64,000 nt of DNA from assembly GCF_015354335.1 (NCBI RefSeq), contig NZ_JADKYR010000002.1, positions 658,952-722,951 on the forward strand, read 5' to 3'. The notes under the pieces were generated by a model. That model was not told the DNA's origin. It searched no databases and was given only the letters and a program-made list of their open reading frames with translations. The stretch is from Methylophilus sp. 13 (lineage in GTDB: Bacteria; Pseudomonadota; Gammaproteobacteria; Burkholderiales; Methylophilaceae). This document shows, piece by piece, positions 1-9,087 of this stretch. The position numbers and the translations under genes were made by a program. Numbering within the stretch: the first letter of the stretch is position 1; each line of letters opens with the position of its first letter.

Positions 1-59
1 AGGCCATGAATGACCTGACTTTGGCCATAACTCACCTGCAAATTTTCAATTTCAAACAT
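1..59 (-). CDS. urtE: Urea/short-chain amide ABC transporter ATPase UrtE (5' end only)
   Basis: Only the first 19 codons are in the window, read from an ATG at 57-59 on the minus strand and running off the left edge. The peptide starts MFEIENLQVSYGQSQVIHG, the usual first beta strand of a LivF/UrtE-type ATPase before its Walker A motif. A Shine-Dalgarno AGGAG lies at 67-71. It follows urtD by 28 bases in the same direction, so it should be the second ATPase of the transporter. The identity rests on the short N-terminus plus context. Confidence 0.75.
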   Translation of the reverse strand, partial: MFEIENLQVSYGQSQVIHG

Positions 60-87
60 GCTGTGCTCCTTGAATGGCCTAATCCAA

Positions 88-831
88 TTAATGTCCTAAA
101 TACACTTCGATGACTTTTTCGTCTGCCTGGACTTTCTCCATCGGCCCCTCGGCGAGGATTTTGCCCTGATGCAGTACTGTCACCTTGTGCGCAATTTTCT
201 TCACAAACTCCATATCGTGCTCGATCACAATCACCGAGCGGTTCTGGCAGATGCGGTTGAGCAAATCGGCGGTCTGGTCGCGCTCCTTGGCGCTCATGCC
301 TGCCACAGGTTCATCCAGCATCAACAGCTCAGGCTCTTGCATGAGCAACATGCCGATTTCCAGCCATTGTTTCTGGCCGTGACTGAGCAAGGCAGATTCC
401 ATCTCAAGAAACTCGGTCAACATGATGTCTGCCGCCACTTTGCGTACACGGTCTTCCACCTCTTGTGTCCGTTTGAAGGTCAGGCTGCCAAACACGCCGC
501 GGCCTTTGGGGTAAGACACTTCCAGGTTTTGATAAACCGTGAGGTTTTCATAAATGGACGGGTTCTGAAACTTGCGGCCGACGCCGGAACGCACAATTTC
601 GTGCTCGGACAGCTTGGTCAACTCAGTGTTTTTAAACTTGATTGAACCGGCTGTAGATTTGGTTTTACCGCAAATCAGGTCCAGTACCGTGGTCTTGCCG
701 GCGCCGTTAGGCCCCACCAGCACACGCAGTTCGTTTTTGTCGATATACATGGTGAGGCTATCCACCGCTTTAAAGCCATCGAAGGAGACGGTCAGGTCTT
801 CTACTGCCAAGACGAAGTCGGTATTACTCAT
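88..831 (-). CDS. urtD: Urea/short-chain amide ABC transporter ATP-binding protein UrtD
   Basis: A 247-residue LivG/UrtD-type ATPase that powers amide or urea import at the inner membrane. Visible motifs are Walker A GPNGAGKTT near residue 40, signature-like LLSHGQKQWLEIGM near 149, Walker B LLMLDEP near 170 and the H-loop IEHDMEF near 201. SHGQKQ in place of LSGGQ is typical of UrtD. Its ATG (829-831) overlaps the urtC stop by three bases, so translation is probably coupled. It is followed by urtE. In M. methylotrophus this transporter belongs to the fmd amide/urea cluster. Confidence 0.93.
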   Translation of the reverse strand: MSNTDFVLAVEDLTVSFDGFKAVDSLTMYIDKNELRVLVGPNGAGKTTVLDLICGKTKSTAGSIKFKNTELTKLSEHEIVRSGVGRKFQNPSIYENLTVYQNLEVSYPKGRGVFGSLTFKRTQEVEDRVRKVAADIMLTEFLEMESALLSHGQKQWLEIGMLLMQEPELLMLDEPVAGMSAKERDQTADLLNRICQNRSVIVIEHDMEFVKKIAHKVTVLHQGKILAEGPMEKVQADEKVIEVYLGH

Positions 832-2117
832 GCTTCTGCTCCTCTCATTTTATTGCTTTCGATCGCGGACGGCTGATCAGTGCTGGCCGCCGCTTTCTTA
901 CGTGATGTTTTCTTGACGCCCGCTTCGGTAGAGGTTACGGCGCCCGTGGTTGAAGATTCGGTAAGTACTGCTTGTGCTTCTACCTCAGAAGTACTTACCT
1001 CAGGCTTTTTTGCGTCAGCCTTGTCTTTGAACCAGCCATATTTGGTCGCCAGGTTGTCCCAGATACCAGCCAGGCCATTCGGGAAGAACATCACCACAGA
1101 GATAAACAGGCCACCCATGAGGAACAACCACAACTCTGGATAGGTCTCTGAAAACACGGTTTTACCATAGTTAACCAGCAAGGTGCCATATACGGCGCCA
1201 ATCAGCGAGGCACGCCCACCCACGGCACAGAAAATCACCATTTCAATCGAAGGCACAATGCCGACAAAGGACGGTGACATAAAGCCCACTTGCAAGGTAA
1301 ACATTGCACCACCAACGGCAGACATCATCGCCGCCAGGCAGAAGATAAAGATTTTAAAGTTGGAAACGTCGTAACCAGAGAAACGCACCCGCTCTTCTTT
1401 GTCGCGCATGGCTAGCAACAACATACCGAACTTGCTGCTCATGATGTATTTGGACAGGAAGATCGCCCCGAACAGCAACAAACCATTCACGTAGTACAGG
1501 ATATATTTGGCAGAATCGGTGCGAATATCCCAGCCCAACATGGTACGCAGGTCTGTCATGCCGTTCACACCACCGGTATAGCCTTGCTGACCAACAATCA
1601 GGATACTCAGGATCAGGGCAATCGCTTGCGTGATGATGGAGAAATACACCCCACCCACACGACGCTTGAACATGGCATAACCGATGATGTAGGCAAAGAT
1701 GGCTGGCACGGTGAGTACAGCAATCAGCGTGAAGGGTAAGCTTTTGAACGGCTCCCAGAACCATGGCAAGGCCGTGAGCTGGTTCCAGTCCATAAAGTCA
1801 GGAATGCCTGGCGTAGACTGGATTTTAGTGGTTTCTGGATCGGACGCTTCCAGCTTGAGGAACATCGCCATCGCATAGCCCCCCAGACCGAAGAAGATGC
1901 CCTGGCCCAGACTCAAAATACCGCCATGCCCCCATAACATCACCAGGCCAACGGCGACAAAGGCGTAGGTCAGGTATTTACCAATCAGGTTCAGGCGGAA
2001 AATATCTACCCCCAGTGGCAACACGACGAAGATCAGGGCGGCCAGCGCAGCCAGGCCGATCACGCCTTCCTTACCACCCAGTACAGGACTGGCTTTCATT
2101 TTTTCCCATAATGTCAT
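828..2117 (-). CDS. urtC: Urea/short-chain amide ABC transporter permease UrtC (FmdF-like)
   Basis: A LivM/UrtC family inner-membrane permease of about 429 residues with many hydrophobic helices and typical segments such as LSLGQGIFFGLGGYAMAMF. ATG 2117 is preferred over an in-frame TTG one codon upstream because it sits at a good distance from GGAG in CTCC/GGAG context around 2126-2130. The C-terminus carries an extra tail of about 60 residues rich in Ser, Thr, Ala, Lys and Glu, from roughly residue 370. Such a tail is not needed for the permease fold. The gene overlaps urtD. The substrate is inferred from the neighbouring formamidase and porin. Confidence 0.93.
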   Translation of the reverse strand: MTLWEKMKASPVLGGKEGVIGLAALAALIFVVLPLGVDIFRLNLIGKYLTYAFVAVGLVMLWGHGGILSLGQGIFFGLGGYAMAMFLKLEASDPETTKIQSTPGIPDFMDWNQLTALPWFWEPFKSLPFTLIAVLTVPAIFAYIIGYAMFKRRVGGVYFSIITQAIALILSILIVGQQGYTGGVNGMTDLRTMLGWDIRTDSAKYILYYVNGLLLFGAIFLSKYIMSSKFGMLLLAMRDKEERVRFSGYDVSNFKIFIFCLAAMMSAVGGAMFTLQVGFMSPSFVGIVPSIEMVIFCAVGGRASLIGAVYGTLLVNYGKTVFSETYPELWLFLMGGLFISVVMFFPNGLAGIWDNLATKYGWFKDKADAKKPEVSTSEVEAQAVLTESSTTGAVTSTEAGVKKTSRKKAAASTDQPSAIESNKMRGAEA

Positions 2118-2229
2118 CAAAAATCTCCTCTATTGATGCGTTGATTCTAGTGCGACAGATACAAAGTACTAATACGTCTATTTACTTATGGCAACGCGTG
2201 AGAAGCATGCTCACACGTTGCCGTATCTG

Positions 2230-3147
2230 TTATTTACGCAGTTTGGAGGCAAACAAACCTTCAGGTTTCATCATCAAGATTGTGACGATGGCAAGCAGCG
2301 TGGACACTTTACCCATGGAGCTGGTCATAAAGAACTGCAGGATAGATTGCGCCTGGGCGATGCCGAAGGCTGAGGCAATCGTCCCTACAATGCTGGCTGC
2401 ACCGCCAAACACCACCACCATAAAGCTGTCTACGATGTAGAGCGTACCCGTGGTTGGCCCGGTAGAAGCAATCGTGGTAAACGCAGCGCCCGCGATCCCG
2501 GCAATGCCGCACCCCAAGGCAAAGGTCACACGGTCGACTTTTGCAGTGTTAATGCCCACTGCACCCGCCATGGTACGGTTCTGCACGGTGGCACGCACAC
2601 GTAGGCCCCAGCGTGATTTATACATAAACATATATACACCGAGGGTCACCAGCGCAGCCAGGGCCATCACAAAAACACCGTTGATCGGGATATCAATGTC
2701 TGGCGTCGGCTTGAAAGAGCCCAACATCCACTCAGGCAACTCGGCACTCACCTCTTTGGCGCCAAAGGTAGAGCGGAAGATCTGCTGCATGACCAGGCTT
2801 AGCCCCCAGGTCGCCAGCAAGGTATCCAGTGGCCGCTTGTACAGGTGCCGGATCATGCCGTATTCAACAACATAGCCGACCGCGAATGCCAGCCCGAACG
2901 CAATGAGGATGGCAAACAAAAAATAGTAATTGGTGAAGCCGTAAGTGGCAGCCACCTTGGATAGCATGACTGTGGTATAGGCACCGATGGTCATAAACTC
3001 ACCATGCGCCATGTTAATCACACCCATCTGCCCGAAAATAATCGCGAGACCCAGTGCCATGAGTAGCAACACTGTAAACATGCTCAGGCCGGAAAAGCCT
3101 TGCATCACCACAATATTGCCTATATCTGCCATCGAATAACCAAACAT
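2230..3147 (-). CDS. urtB: Urea/short-chain amide ABC transporter permease UrtB (FmdE-like)
   Basis: A LivH/UrtB family permease of about 305 residues. It shows the family segment GLAIIFGQMGVINMAHGEF near the N-terminus and the conserved cytoplasmic block TVQNRTMAGAVGINT. Start ATG 3145-3147 is chosen because AAGGAG lies a few bases upstream; an in-frame ATG seven codons earlier has no such site. It pairs with UrtC to form the membrane channel. A strong hairpin separates it from urtA, and a 112-base gap separates it from urtC. Confidence 0.93.
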   Translation of the reverse strand: MFGYSMADIGNIVVMQGFSGLSMFTVLLLMALGLAIIFGQMGVINMAHGEFMTIGAYTTVMLSKVAATYGFTNYYFLFAILIAFGLAFAVGYVVEYGMIRHLYKRPLDTLLATWGLSLVMQQIFRSTFGAKEVSAELPEWMLGSFKPTPDIDIPINGVFVMALAALVTLGVYMFMYKSRWGLRVRATVQNRTMAGAVGINTAKVDRVTFALGCGIAGIAGAAFTTIASTGPTTGTLYIVDSFMVVVFGGAASIVGTIASAFGIAQAQSILQFFMTSSMGKVSTLLAIVTILMMKPEGLFASKLRK

Positions 3148-3227
3148 ATCGGTCTCCTTAAAATGCAACTTCTCAAAATTGCTGACTGCTTGAAATTGTT
3201 TACAACTTGAATGCTGTTTGCGCCAAA

Positions 3228-3252
3228 CGGTAGCCGGAGTAACCGGCTACCG
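3228..3252. promoter_or_regulatory. Perfect hairpin between urtA and urtB
   Basis: CGGTAGCCGG and CCGGCTACCG form a 10-bp perfect stem around a 5-base loop, 25 bases after the urtA stop in transcription direction. No long T run follows. Such hairpins after binding-protein genes often stabilise the upstream mRNA or partly attenuate, giving more binding protein than permease. The structure is seen; the role is inferred. Confidence 0.6.
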
Positions 3253-3277
3253 CTTAAGCATTTACGACAGGACTAGC

Positions 3278-4516
3278 TTATTGATAGCCTTTTGGAAATG
3301 GATCAGGTTTGATGTAATCAGAGGTGTATACCACTTTGGCCTGGCCATCTTTACCCCACTGACCAATACGCAGCTTGGTGGTCAGGTGGTGGTTGGCTTC
3401 CACAGTAACAGGGCCTTCTGGTGCATCTTTGAAAGTGTAGCCTGGCAATGCTGCTTGCACTTTGTCTACATCGAAGCTACCTGCGCGCTCAACGGCTGCC
3501 TTGTACAACCATGGACCCAGGTAAGCAGCTTGTGTCACGTCGCCGATCACAGACTTCTCACCCCAGCGTTTTTTGAACGCCTCTACAAATTTCTTGTTAG
3601 CCTCATTGTCTTGAGACTGGAAGTATTTCATCGCAGAGTAGAAACCAGCCAGGTTTTCACCGCCGATACCCAACACTTCGTCCTCGGTCACGGAGATCGT
3701 CAACATGGTTTGTTTGCTGGAGTTCAAACCAGCAGCGTTCAATTGTTTGAACCAAGCCACGTTACTGCCGCCCACCACCGCTGCGTAGATCACGTCAGGT
3801 TTTTTCAGTTTGATTTTGTTGATCACAGAACCGAACTGGGTGTCACCCAAGGCGATGTATTCTTCACCCACCACAGTGCCATGCAAGTGTTGCTCGATGT
3901 GTTTACGGGCAATCTTCATGGAAGTACGTGGCCAGATGTAGTCAGAACCAATCAGGTAGAAAGTCTTGGCTTTTTTCTCTTTAGCGATCCAGTCCAACCC
4001 TGCCAGAATTTGTTGTGTCGCTTCTTGACCGGTGTAGAACACGTTTTTGGATTGCTCCAGACCTTCGTAGAAGGTTGGGTAGAACAACAAGCCATTGTCT
4101 TTTTCAAACACTGGCAAAGCCGCTTTACGTGAAGCAGACGTCCAGCAGCCCATCACAGCAGCCACTTTGTCTTTTTCCAGCAGTTTCTTCGCTTTTTCTG
4201 CGAAAGTTGGCCAGTCAGACGCACCGTCTTCCTGGATAATTTCAATCTTGCGGCCCAGAATACCGCCCATGGCGTTGATCTGTTCGATCGCCAGCTTTTC
4301 AGCCTGGATAGAACCGGTTTCACTAATCGCCATCGTGCCGGTGGCAGAGTGCAGAATACCTACTTTTACTGTGGAGTCAGTCACTGCCAAGCCAGTCGTA
4401 TTCACTTTTGCAGTCGGATAATCCGCTGCAAATGCATGACCGCTGATAAGGCCTGCGGCCATCATGGCACCGACCAATGCGCCCTTCATAAAACCGCGTC
4501 TGTTTGAGGTACTCAT
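3278..4516 (-). CDS. urtA: Urea/short-chain amide ABC transporter substrate-binding protein (UrtA/FmdD)
   Basis: A 412-residue periplasmic binding protein of the UrtA/AmiC type. A twin-arginine-like start (MSTSNRRGFMKGALVG) with a hydrophobic stretch ends near GHAFA at about residue 30, so export by Tat is likely. The mature part begins with TDSTVKVGILHSATGTMAIS, the UrtA hallmark. In M. methylotrophus the equivalent FmdD binds short-chain amides and urea. It follows fmdB and precedes the permeases in one operon. No urease gene is in the window, so acetamide/formamide import is as likely as urea. Confidence 0.93.
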   Translation of the reverse strand: MSTSNRRGFMKGALVGAMMAAGLISGHAFAADYPTAKVNTTGLAVTDSTVKVGILHSATGTMAISETGSIQAEKLAIEQINAMGGILGRKIEIIQEDGASDWPTFAEKAKKLLEKDKVAAVMGCWTSASRKAALPVFEKDNGLLFYPTFYEGLEQSKNVFYTGQEATQQILAGLDWIAKEKKAKTFYLIGSDYIWPRTSMKIARKHIEQHLHGTVVGEEYIALGDTQFGSVINKIKLKKPDVIYAAVVGGSNVAWFKQLNAAGLNSSKQTMLTISVTEDEVLGIGGENLAGFYSAMKYFQSQDNEANKKFVEAFKKRWGEKSVIGDVTQAAYLGPWLYKAAVERAGSFDVDKVQAALPGYTFKDAPEGPVTVEANHHLTTKLRIGQWGKDGQAKVVYTSDYIKPDPFPKGYQ

Positions 4517-4577
4517 TACTTCTTCTCCTTTATGGATAAATCAATAAAATCAATAATTAAGGGATTGATGTCGCTGA

Positions 4578-4916
4578 TTAATGCCCGACCATCCACGGCC
4601 GTGCCGTTTTCTTGGTCTGCATTTGCAAGCCCGGTTTACCTGTATCCTGGTTGACCGGCGGCTTGGTTTTACACGTGTGTGATCCGGTACAGCCACAGCT
4701 GGAACGTCTGGCTGTACGCGGCTCGTTAGCAGATTTCTCGTTACGTTCATGCGCAGACCGTTGCATTTTGTCCATGATGGCCAGTTTGGGCGCAGATAAA
4801 ATCCGTGGACTCTCTGCCCCGCAACAATCGCAGTAGGCAGGCAAACTCGACTCACTCATTTTGCGTAGCGCAGTAAACACGCCACAACTGTCACATTCAT
4901 ATTCGTAAAGAGGCAT
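4578..4916 (-). CDS. fmdB: FmdB family zinc-ribbon protein
   Basis: A 112-residue protein starting MPLYEYECDSCG, with the two CxxC knuckles (CDSCG near residue 8, CDCCG near 29) of the FmdB/CxxC-CxxC-SSSS regulatory-protein family. A further Cys-rich patch SSCGCTGSH lies near residue 72. In M. methylotrophus FmdB was proposed as a regulator of formamidase expression; direct DNA binding is not shown by the sequence. It lies between fmdA and urtA, so it is co-transcribed with the amide pathway. Confidence 0.9.
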   Translation of the reverse strand: MPLYEYECDSCGVFTALRKMSESSLPAYCDCCGAESPRILSAPKLAIMDKMQRSAHERNEKSANEPRTARRSSCGCTGSHTCKTKPPVNQDTGKPGLQMQTKKTARPWMVGH

Positions 4917-4970
4917 CTTGGTTTCCTATCAAGTCTGATCAAATAAACTGCACGCGATCAACACTCATTG

Positions 4971-6194
4971 TTATGTGCAAGTGGACACATCGATGCCTGG
5001 CGGCACCATGATCTTCGGTCCATCCGCGTTAGGTCGGATATCAAACTCAAAGATCTCGGTCGGGACCCACAAGGTGGCACAAGCGTTAGGGATATCGACG
5101 ATGCCACTGATATGCCCCTCTACCGGCGCAGTCCCCAGGATGGATACCGCTTGTTCGCCGCTGTAACCAAATTTTTTCAGGTACTCAATCGCGTTGAGGC
5201 AAGCCTGGCGGTAGGCAATATGCACATCCAGGTAATGTTGCTTGCCGGCTTCGTCAACCGAAATGCCTTCAAAAATCATGTAATCACGGTAAGTCGGTGT
5301 AATCGGGCTGGGCTGGAACACAGGGTTTTTAATCCCGTATTTCTTTACACCATCCTTGATCAGGCCCACTTTGATATCGAGGTAACCGGCCATTTCAATC
5401 GCACCGCAGAAAGTGATTTCACCGTCGCCTTGTGAGAAGTGCAGGTCACCCATGGAGAGACCGCCATCCTTCACATAGACCGGGAAGTACACCCTTGAGC
5501 CTTTGGTCAGGTTCTTGATATCGCAGTTACCGCCGTGATCACGTGGTGGCACGGTACGCGCGCCTTCGGCTGCTGCTTTTTTGGCAGCGTCGCCACTCAA
5601 ACGGCCCATGACGGCAGATTGTGAAGTCGGAGGGCAAGCCAGTGGCGGGACACGATCCGGATCCGTTGCAATCAGGTCGCCTTCACGCTTGTTCCAGGTT
5701 TCGAGCAGTTCTTTGGATGGCAGGCAACCAATCAGACCCGGGTGCATAATGCCGGCATACCGCACCTTAGGCACATGACGGGAAGTGGTATACACGCCGT
5801 GGAAATCCCAGATGGTTTTGCTCGCTTCAGGGAAGTGGTCGGTCAGAAAGCCCCCACCATTTTCCTTGGCAAACAAACCGTTAAAGCCCCATTGATATTC
5901 ATCAAAAGTACCCACATCCAGAATATCCACCACCATCAAGTCACCCGGCTCAGCACCTTCCACGCCAATCGGGCCACTCAGGTAGTGCACCTGGGTTAGA
6001 TCAACGTCACGCACATCATTGGCGCTATCGTTATTACCGATCTGACCACCTGTCCAGTCCATACACTCAACACGGAACTCATCCCCTGGCTTGACCATGG
6101 CAATCATCGGCAGGTCGGGGTGCCAGCGGTTATGAATCTGGCCGTCCTGCTCCCATGGTTTTTTATCCAAATCCAACTTCACTATTGTTTTCAT
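4971..6194 (-). CDS. fmdA: Formamidase
   Basis: A 407-residue enzyme of the acetamidase/formamidase (FmdA_AmdA) family that hydrolyses formamide to formate and ammonia in the cytoplasm. Family landmarks are the N-terminal WEQDGQIHNRWHPDLP segment, GGNCDIKNL near residue 223, and LHFSQGDGEITFCGAIEM near 255. ATG 6194 is chosen because AAAGGAG lies nine bases before it; the ATG three codons upstream directly abuts that site. The gene lies 33 bases after fmdC and 54 before fmdB. Formate can be oxidised for energy and ammonia assimilated, fitting a methylotroph. Confidence 0.95.
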   Translation of the reverse strand: MKTIVKLDLDKKPWEQDGQIHNRWHPDLPMIAMVKPGDEFRVECMDWTGGQIGNNDSANDVRDVDLTQVHYLSGPIGVEGAEPGDLMVVDILDVGTFDEYQWGFNGLFAKENGGGFLTDHFPEASKTIWDFHGVYTTSRHVPKVRYAGIMHPGLIGCLPSKELLETWNKREGDLIATDPDRVPPLACPPTSQSAVMGRLSGDAAKKAAAEGARTVPPRDHGGNCDIKNLTKGSRVYFPVYVKDGGLSMGDLHFSQGDGEITFCGAIEMAGYLDIKVGLIKDGVKKYGIKNPVFQPSPITPTYRDYMIFEGISVDEAGKQHYLDVHIAYRQACLNAIEYLKKFGYSGEQAVSILGTAPVEGHISGIVDIPNACATLWVPTEIFEFDIRPNADGPKIMVPPGIDVSTCT

Positions 6195-6235
6195 TACGCT
6201 CATCTCCTTTGTGGGAAAGGGTTATAAGGTGTTGA

Positions 6236-7420
6236 TTAGAACTGCATCTGCAGGGCGACTCGGACGAAATCTTTATTAGAAGCCGTCGCGGTATCTTCTT
6301 TGCCGTAGGTGGCTGTCAAAGTCGCGTTGTAAGGTGCAATCACGTAATTGGTGCCCACTTCAAAGCGTTTGCTTGCGCCACCGCCGGTGGTATTGGTAAA
6401 AGCTGTCGTTGTCGAGTTGTAGCTTGTCACACCATCGGCGTTAAATTTCTGGTAACGAATGATAGGCATGAATTTGCCCCAGCCTACTTGTTCCTGGAAC
6501 AGGTAGCCTAAGCCAGCGGAGTATGCATGACCTTGCTCACCTTTAAATACACCATCGGTGCCGTAGTAGTAGTAAGCAGCTTCAGCAGAAAAGGTACCAG
6601 GACCCACATCTTTTTTCTCTAACAGGAAGTCCACGCTGTAAGCTTTGTAATCACCCACCACATTGGTAGGGCTGACAACACCATCTTTTTTGTAACGTCC
6701 AGCAACCCCGATGGCAAGAATGTCTTTAGCACCAAAGTAGTTGCCTGTACCGTAGTAGCCTGGTTCTGCATCCCAGAAATCGTATTGCACACGACCGGCA
6801 TACATCAGGTTATCTTTATGTGTTGAAGATTGTGACTGCGCGCCAACCCCACTAAAACGGAAAATCTGGTTACCTTCAAAGGCACCGAATGAAACATTAA
6901 GATGATCCTCAAGAAAGCTGGTAACCATAGCCACACCGTCATCACGACCAATCACACCACCGTTCCAGCCATAACGTGAAGCAATGTTGGCCCAGTAGCC
7001 ACCACCCATGGAGTAGTAAGGACCTGCCATGTTGGCACGGTCACTCGGAGACAGGAAACGACCTGCCCAGATGGCCACTTCAGGGGTTAACTGAAATTGC
7101 ACGTTGGCATCAATCACTTCAACATTAGAGCCTGCAGAGCCGCCACCTGATTTTTCAGTGTTCAGCATGCCTTTGATATACTTGTTAAAAGAACCAGAGA
7201 TATAAATACGAGCACTATCCAGAGCGAAGTCGTTTGAACGATCGCTGCCTTGATTCACAGCGTCCTCTTTTGAGTTATAGCTGCTGATAAAGCCAAACCC
7301 AAGGCCAATATATTTATCTTCGCCAAAGTTGATTGTTGCACCCGCATTTGCCAGTTGTGCACCCAGGCCACAAGCCATTGCTACCGCAGTATGCAAGGCA
7401 CATTTTTTCAAGTTCATCAT
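6236..7420 (-). CDS. fmdC: Amide/urea-inducible outer-membrane porin FmdC
   Basis: A 394-residue outer-membrane protein with a signal peptide (cleavage near LANAGA, about residue 27) and many short alternating strands ending in Phe (VRVALQMQF), the usual C-terminal insertion signal of beta-barrels. In M. methylotrophus FmdC is a porin induced by short-chain amides and urea. Being first in the operon, it should let substrate into the periplasm for UrtA. Two adjacent ATGs are possible starts; the upstream one is used. Confidence 0.88.
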   Translation of the reverse strand: MMNLKKCALHTAVAMACGLGAQLANAGATINFGEDKYIGLGFGFISSYNSKEDAVNQGSDRSNDFALDSARIYISGSFNKYIKGMLNTEKSGGGSAGSNVEVIDANVQFQLTPEVAIWAGRFLSPSDRANMAGPYYSMGGGYWANIASRYGWNGGVIGRDDGVAMVTSFLEDHLNVSFGAFEGNQIFRFSGVGAQSQSSTHKDNLMYAGRVQYDFWDAEPGYYGTGNYFGAKDILAIGVAGRYKKDGVVSPTNVVGDYKAYSVDFLLEKKDVGPGTFSAEAAYYYYGTDGVFKGEQGHAYSAGLGYLFQEQVGWGKFMPIIRYQKFNADGVTSYNSTTTAFTNTTGGGASKRFEVGTNYVIAPYNATLTATYGKEDTATASNKDFVRVALQMQF

Positions 7421-7432
7421 CTAAGTTCCCTT

Positions 7433-7485
7433 TCTCGTTAAATTCAAATCACAGTTGATCAAAACTTGCGCTCAGCTTAACGAGA
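7433..7485. promoter_or_regulatory. Inverted repeat in the fmdC leader/promoter region
   Basis: TCTCGTTAA at 7433-7441 and its perfect complement TTAACGAGA at 7477-7485 flank 35 bases just upstream of fmdC. They could be two operator half-sites for the amide/urea response or pair in the leader RNA. I found no clear sigma-54 -24/-12 (GG-N10-GC) motif between 7421 and 7578. Confidence 0.4.
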
Positions 7486-7578
7486 GGGGGGTGTAGGACA
7501 AATACGTCAATTTGCGTAGTGGCGAGGGCGTGAAAAGCCCGCTAGACTGCGCATAACAAATCACGAACAGGACTCGCA

Positions 7579-8205
7579 ATGCGTCTTTTAACTTACCTAT
7601 TCATGACCGCTGTATTGGCAGGATGCGGCCAGATTTCTTACAAGCAAGGCGGCAACCAGCAGGACATCGAACGGGCGCATCAAGCCTGCCGTGGCAGCGG
7701 CGATCAGCTCTCGGCATGCCTGGCCGAGCATGGTTGGAAAAAACCCAAGCTTGATGCGGTTGATCCTTTATTTGCAACCATAGAGGCTTCGGATAACCGC
7801 GGTGGCATGCAAAGCAAGCCCAGTCCTTTTATAGACTTATCCAAAGAGAATGCAGCGAAAGCGCAAGCTGCAGCTGTTGCAAAAAAACCACAAGCAAGCC
7901 CGGCAGCAACCAGTGGTGCCTCTGCCCCAGCCAGCTCGGCACCGTTAACGCCAGCGGACGACGCACCTGAATCAGCCCCTGCTGCACCACACAGCACCGT
8001 GAATGACGGTCCCGATGTCGCGTATTCGATCAATTCATGGTGGAAAATGGGGGCTTTCCCCAACCAGCTATCTCGTGACCAAGCCAGCTGCGAGAAAAAG
8101 CTGGGAGAAAACTACCTGCCTGATTACAAGACACAGACTTTTAAACGTGCGTTTGTCTCCTGTATGCATGACTTGGGCTGGATGGCCGTACGAAATGTGA
8201 AGTAA
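7579..8205 (+). CDS. Predicted lipoprotein of unknown function
   Basis: A 208-residue protein with a lipobox: after MRLLTYLFMTAV comes LAGC, so Cys16 should be lipidated. The mature part has a Cys-containing domain (HQACRGSGDQLSACLAEHGW, about 36-55), a low-complexity Ala/Pro/Ser linker around 85-135, and a C-terminal Cys pair (ASCEKKL, SCMHDLGW) resembling the N-terminal one. Both ends may be related small disulphide domains that end in HGW/LGW. It is divergent from fmdC and monocistronic. I do not recognise a function. Confidence 0.75.
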   Translation: MRLLTYLFMTAVLAGCGQISYKQGGNQQDIERAHQACRGSGDQLSACLAEHGWKKPKLDAVDPLFATIEASDNRGGMQSKPSPFIDLSKENAAKAQAAAVAKKPQASPAATSGASAPASSAPLTPADDAPESAPAAPHSTVNDGPDVAYSINSWWKMGAFPNQLSRDQASCEKKLGENYLPDYKTQTFKRAFVSCMHDLGWMAVRNVK

Positions 8206-8210
8206 AAAAT

Positions 8211-8258
8211 TGCTTGCCAGTCGCCGTCCGTCAATCGGATGGCGCTATTGGCAGGCAC
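8211..8258. terminator. Stable hairpin after the lipoprotein gene
   Basis: CGCCGTCCG and CGGATGGCG pair around a short loop, extended outward by TTGCCAG and the following TTGGCAGG. It lies directly after the stop of the lipoprotein gene and may end its transcript, though there is no T run. The rest of 8206-8561 shows nothing I can name. Confidence 0.45.
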
Positions 8259-8561
8259 GCGAGGCTGTCAATAGAGACCACTTTACACTCGCGCCAAGAC
8301 AGAAGCATCACAAGCCAGTAATTAACAAGCTATTGATTTAACCATCTCATCTGCCCAGGTGCCCTGACCTGAGCCTGTTGATCCGCCCCATGCCATTAGT
8401 TCTCTCAAAAATCATTCATCATAAAACCCAGGCAATGACTGTCAGCACCCTCTGACAACGCTATCAGAATAATCAGACTGCTCTGCGGGGCATAGCCTTT
8501 CTAAAATCCGCCTATGCAAATCAATCTGCATTTTTCTGAAACAGATAGAAAGAAGGTAACC

Positions 8562-9011
8562 ATGCTCAGAATACTGATGGCAGGTGCATTATGTTGGACA
8601 ATTGCCCTGGCCACGACCGCAGAAGCCGGTGTCGCGGTCAGCGTGGGGCAACCCGGCTTTTACGGCCAGATAGTCCTCGGTGATGCTTATCCAGTGCCGC
8701 AAGTGGTCTACCCGCAACCCGTGATTATCCAGCCACCACCGGTGGCCGTGGTGCAGCCCCCCATGTATCTGCATGTACCGCCCGGCCATATGAAGCGCTG
8801 GGCACGCTATTGCGGCGGCTATGGCGCTTGTGGTCGTCAGGTCTATTTTGTCCAGGATGGCTGGTATCAGAATGTTTATGTGCCACATTACCGGGCACAT
8901 CCTGGTCCACCTGGGCCTGGTCCCGGTTGGGATCACTGGCATGATGGCCCACCAGGGCCAGGAGGCAGACCTGGCGGCCCGGGACGTGGCCATGGTCACG
9001 GCAGGGATTAA
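8562..9011 (+). CDS. Secreted Pro/Gly/His-rich protein of unknown function
   Basis: About 149 residues when started at the ATG at 8562, which follows GAAGGTAACC and begins a clear signal peptide (MLRILMAGALCW... cleaved near AEAG). An ATG 16 codons upstream would put polar residues before the signal. The mature protein has a Pro/Val/Gln-rich stretch, a conserved-looking centre with Cys-Gly (ARYCGGYGACGRQVYF) and a C-terminal Pro/Gly/His tail. Similar short exported proteins are common in Burkholderiales and Methylophilaceae. No function is assigned. Confidence 0.75.
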   Translation: MLRILMAGALCWTIALATTAEAGVAVSVGQPGFYGQIVLGDAYPVPQVVYPQPVIIQPPPVAVVQPPMYLHVPPGHMKRWARYCGGYGACGRQVYFVQDGWYQNVYVPHYRAHPGPPGPGPGWDHWHDGPPGPGGRPGGPGRGHGHGRD

Positions 9012-9087
9012 TCTGAAACCATTCAATACCGTGAGCCTGATGACAGACCGGATACTGTAAGCACAATGTCAGCCAAACCGATTATGA

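Noticed and set aside
3218..4132. Long plus-strand open frame opposite urtA
   Set aside because: It is the reverse complement of a strong binding-protein gene, has no ribosome site and no family motif.
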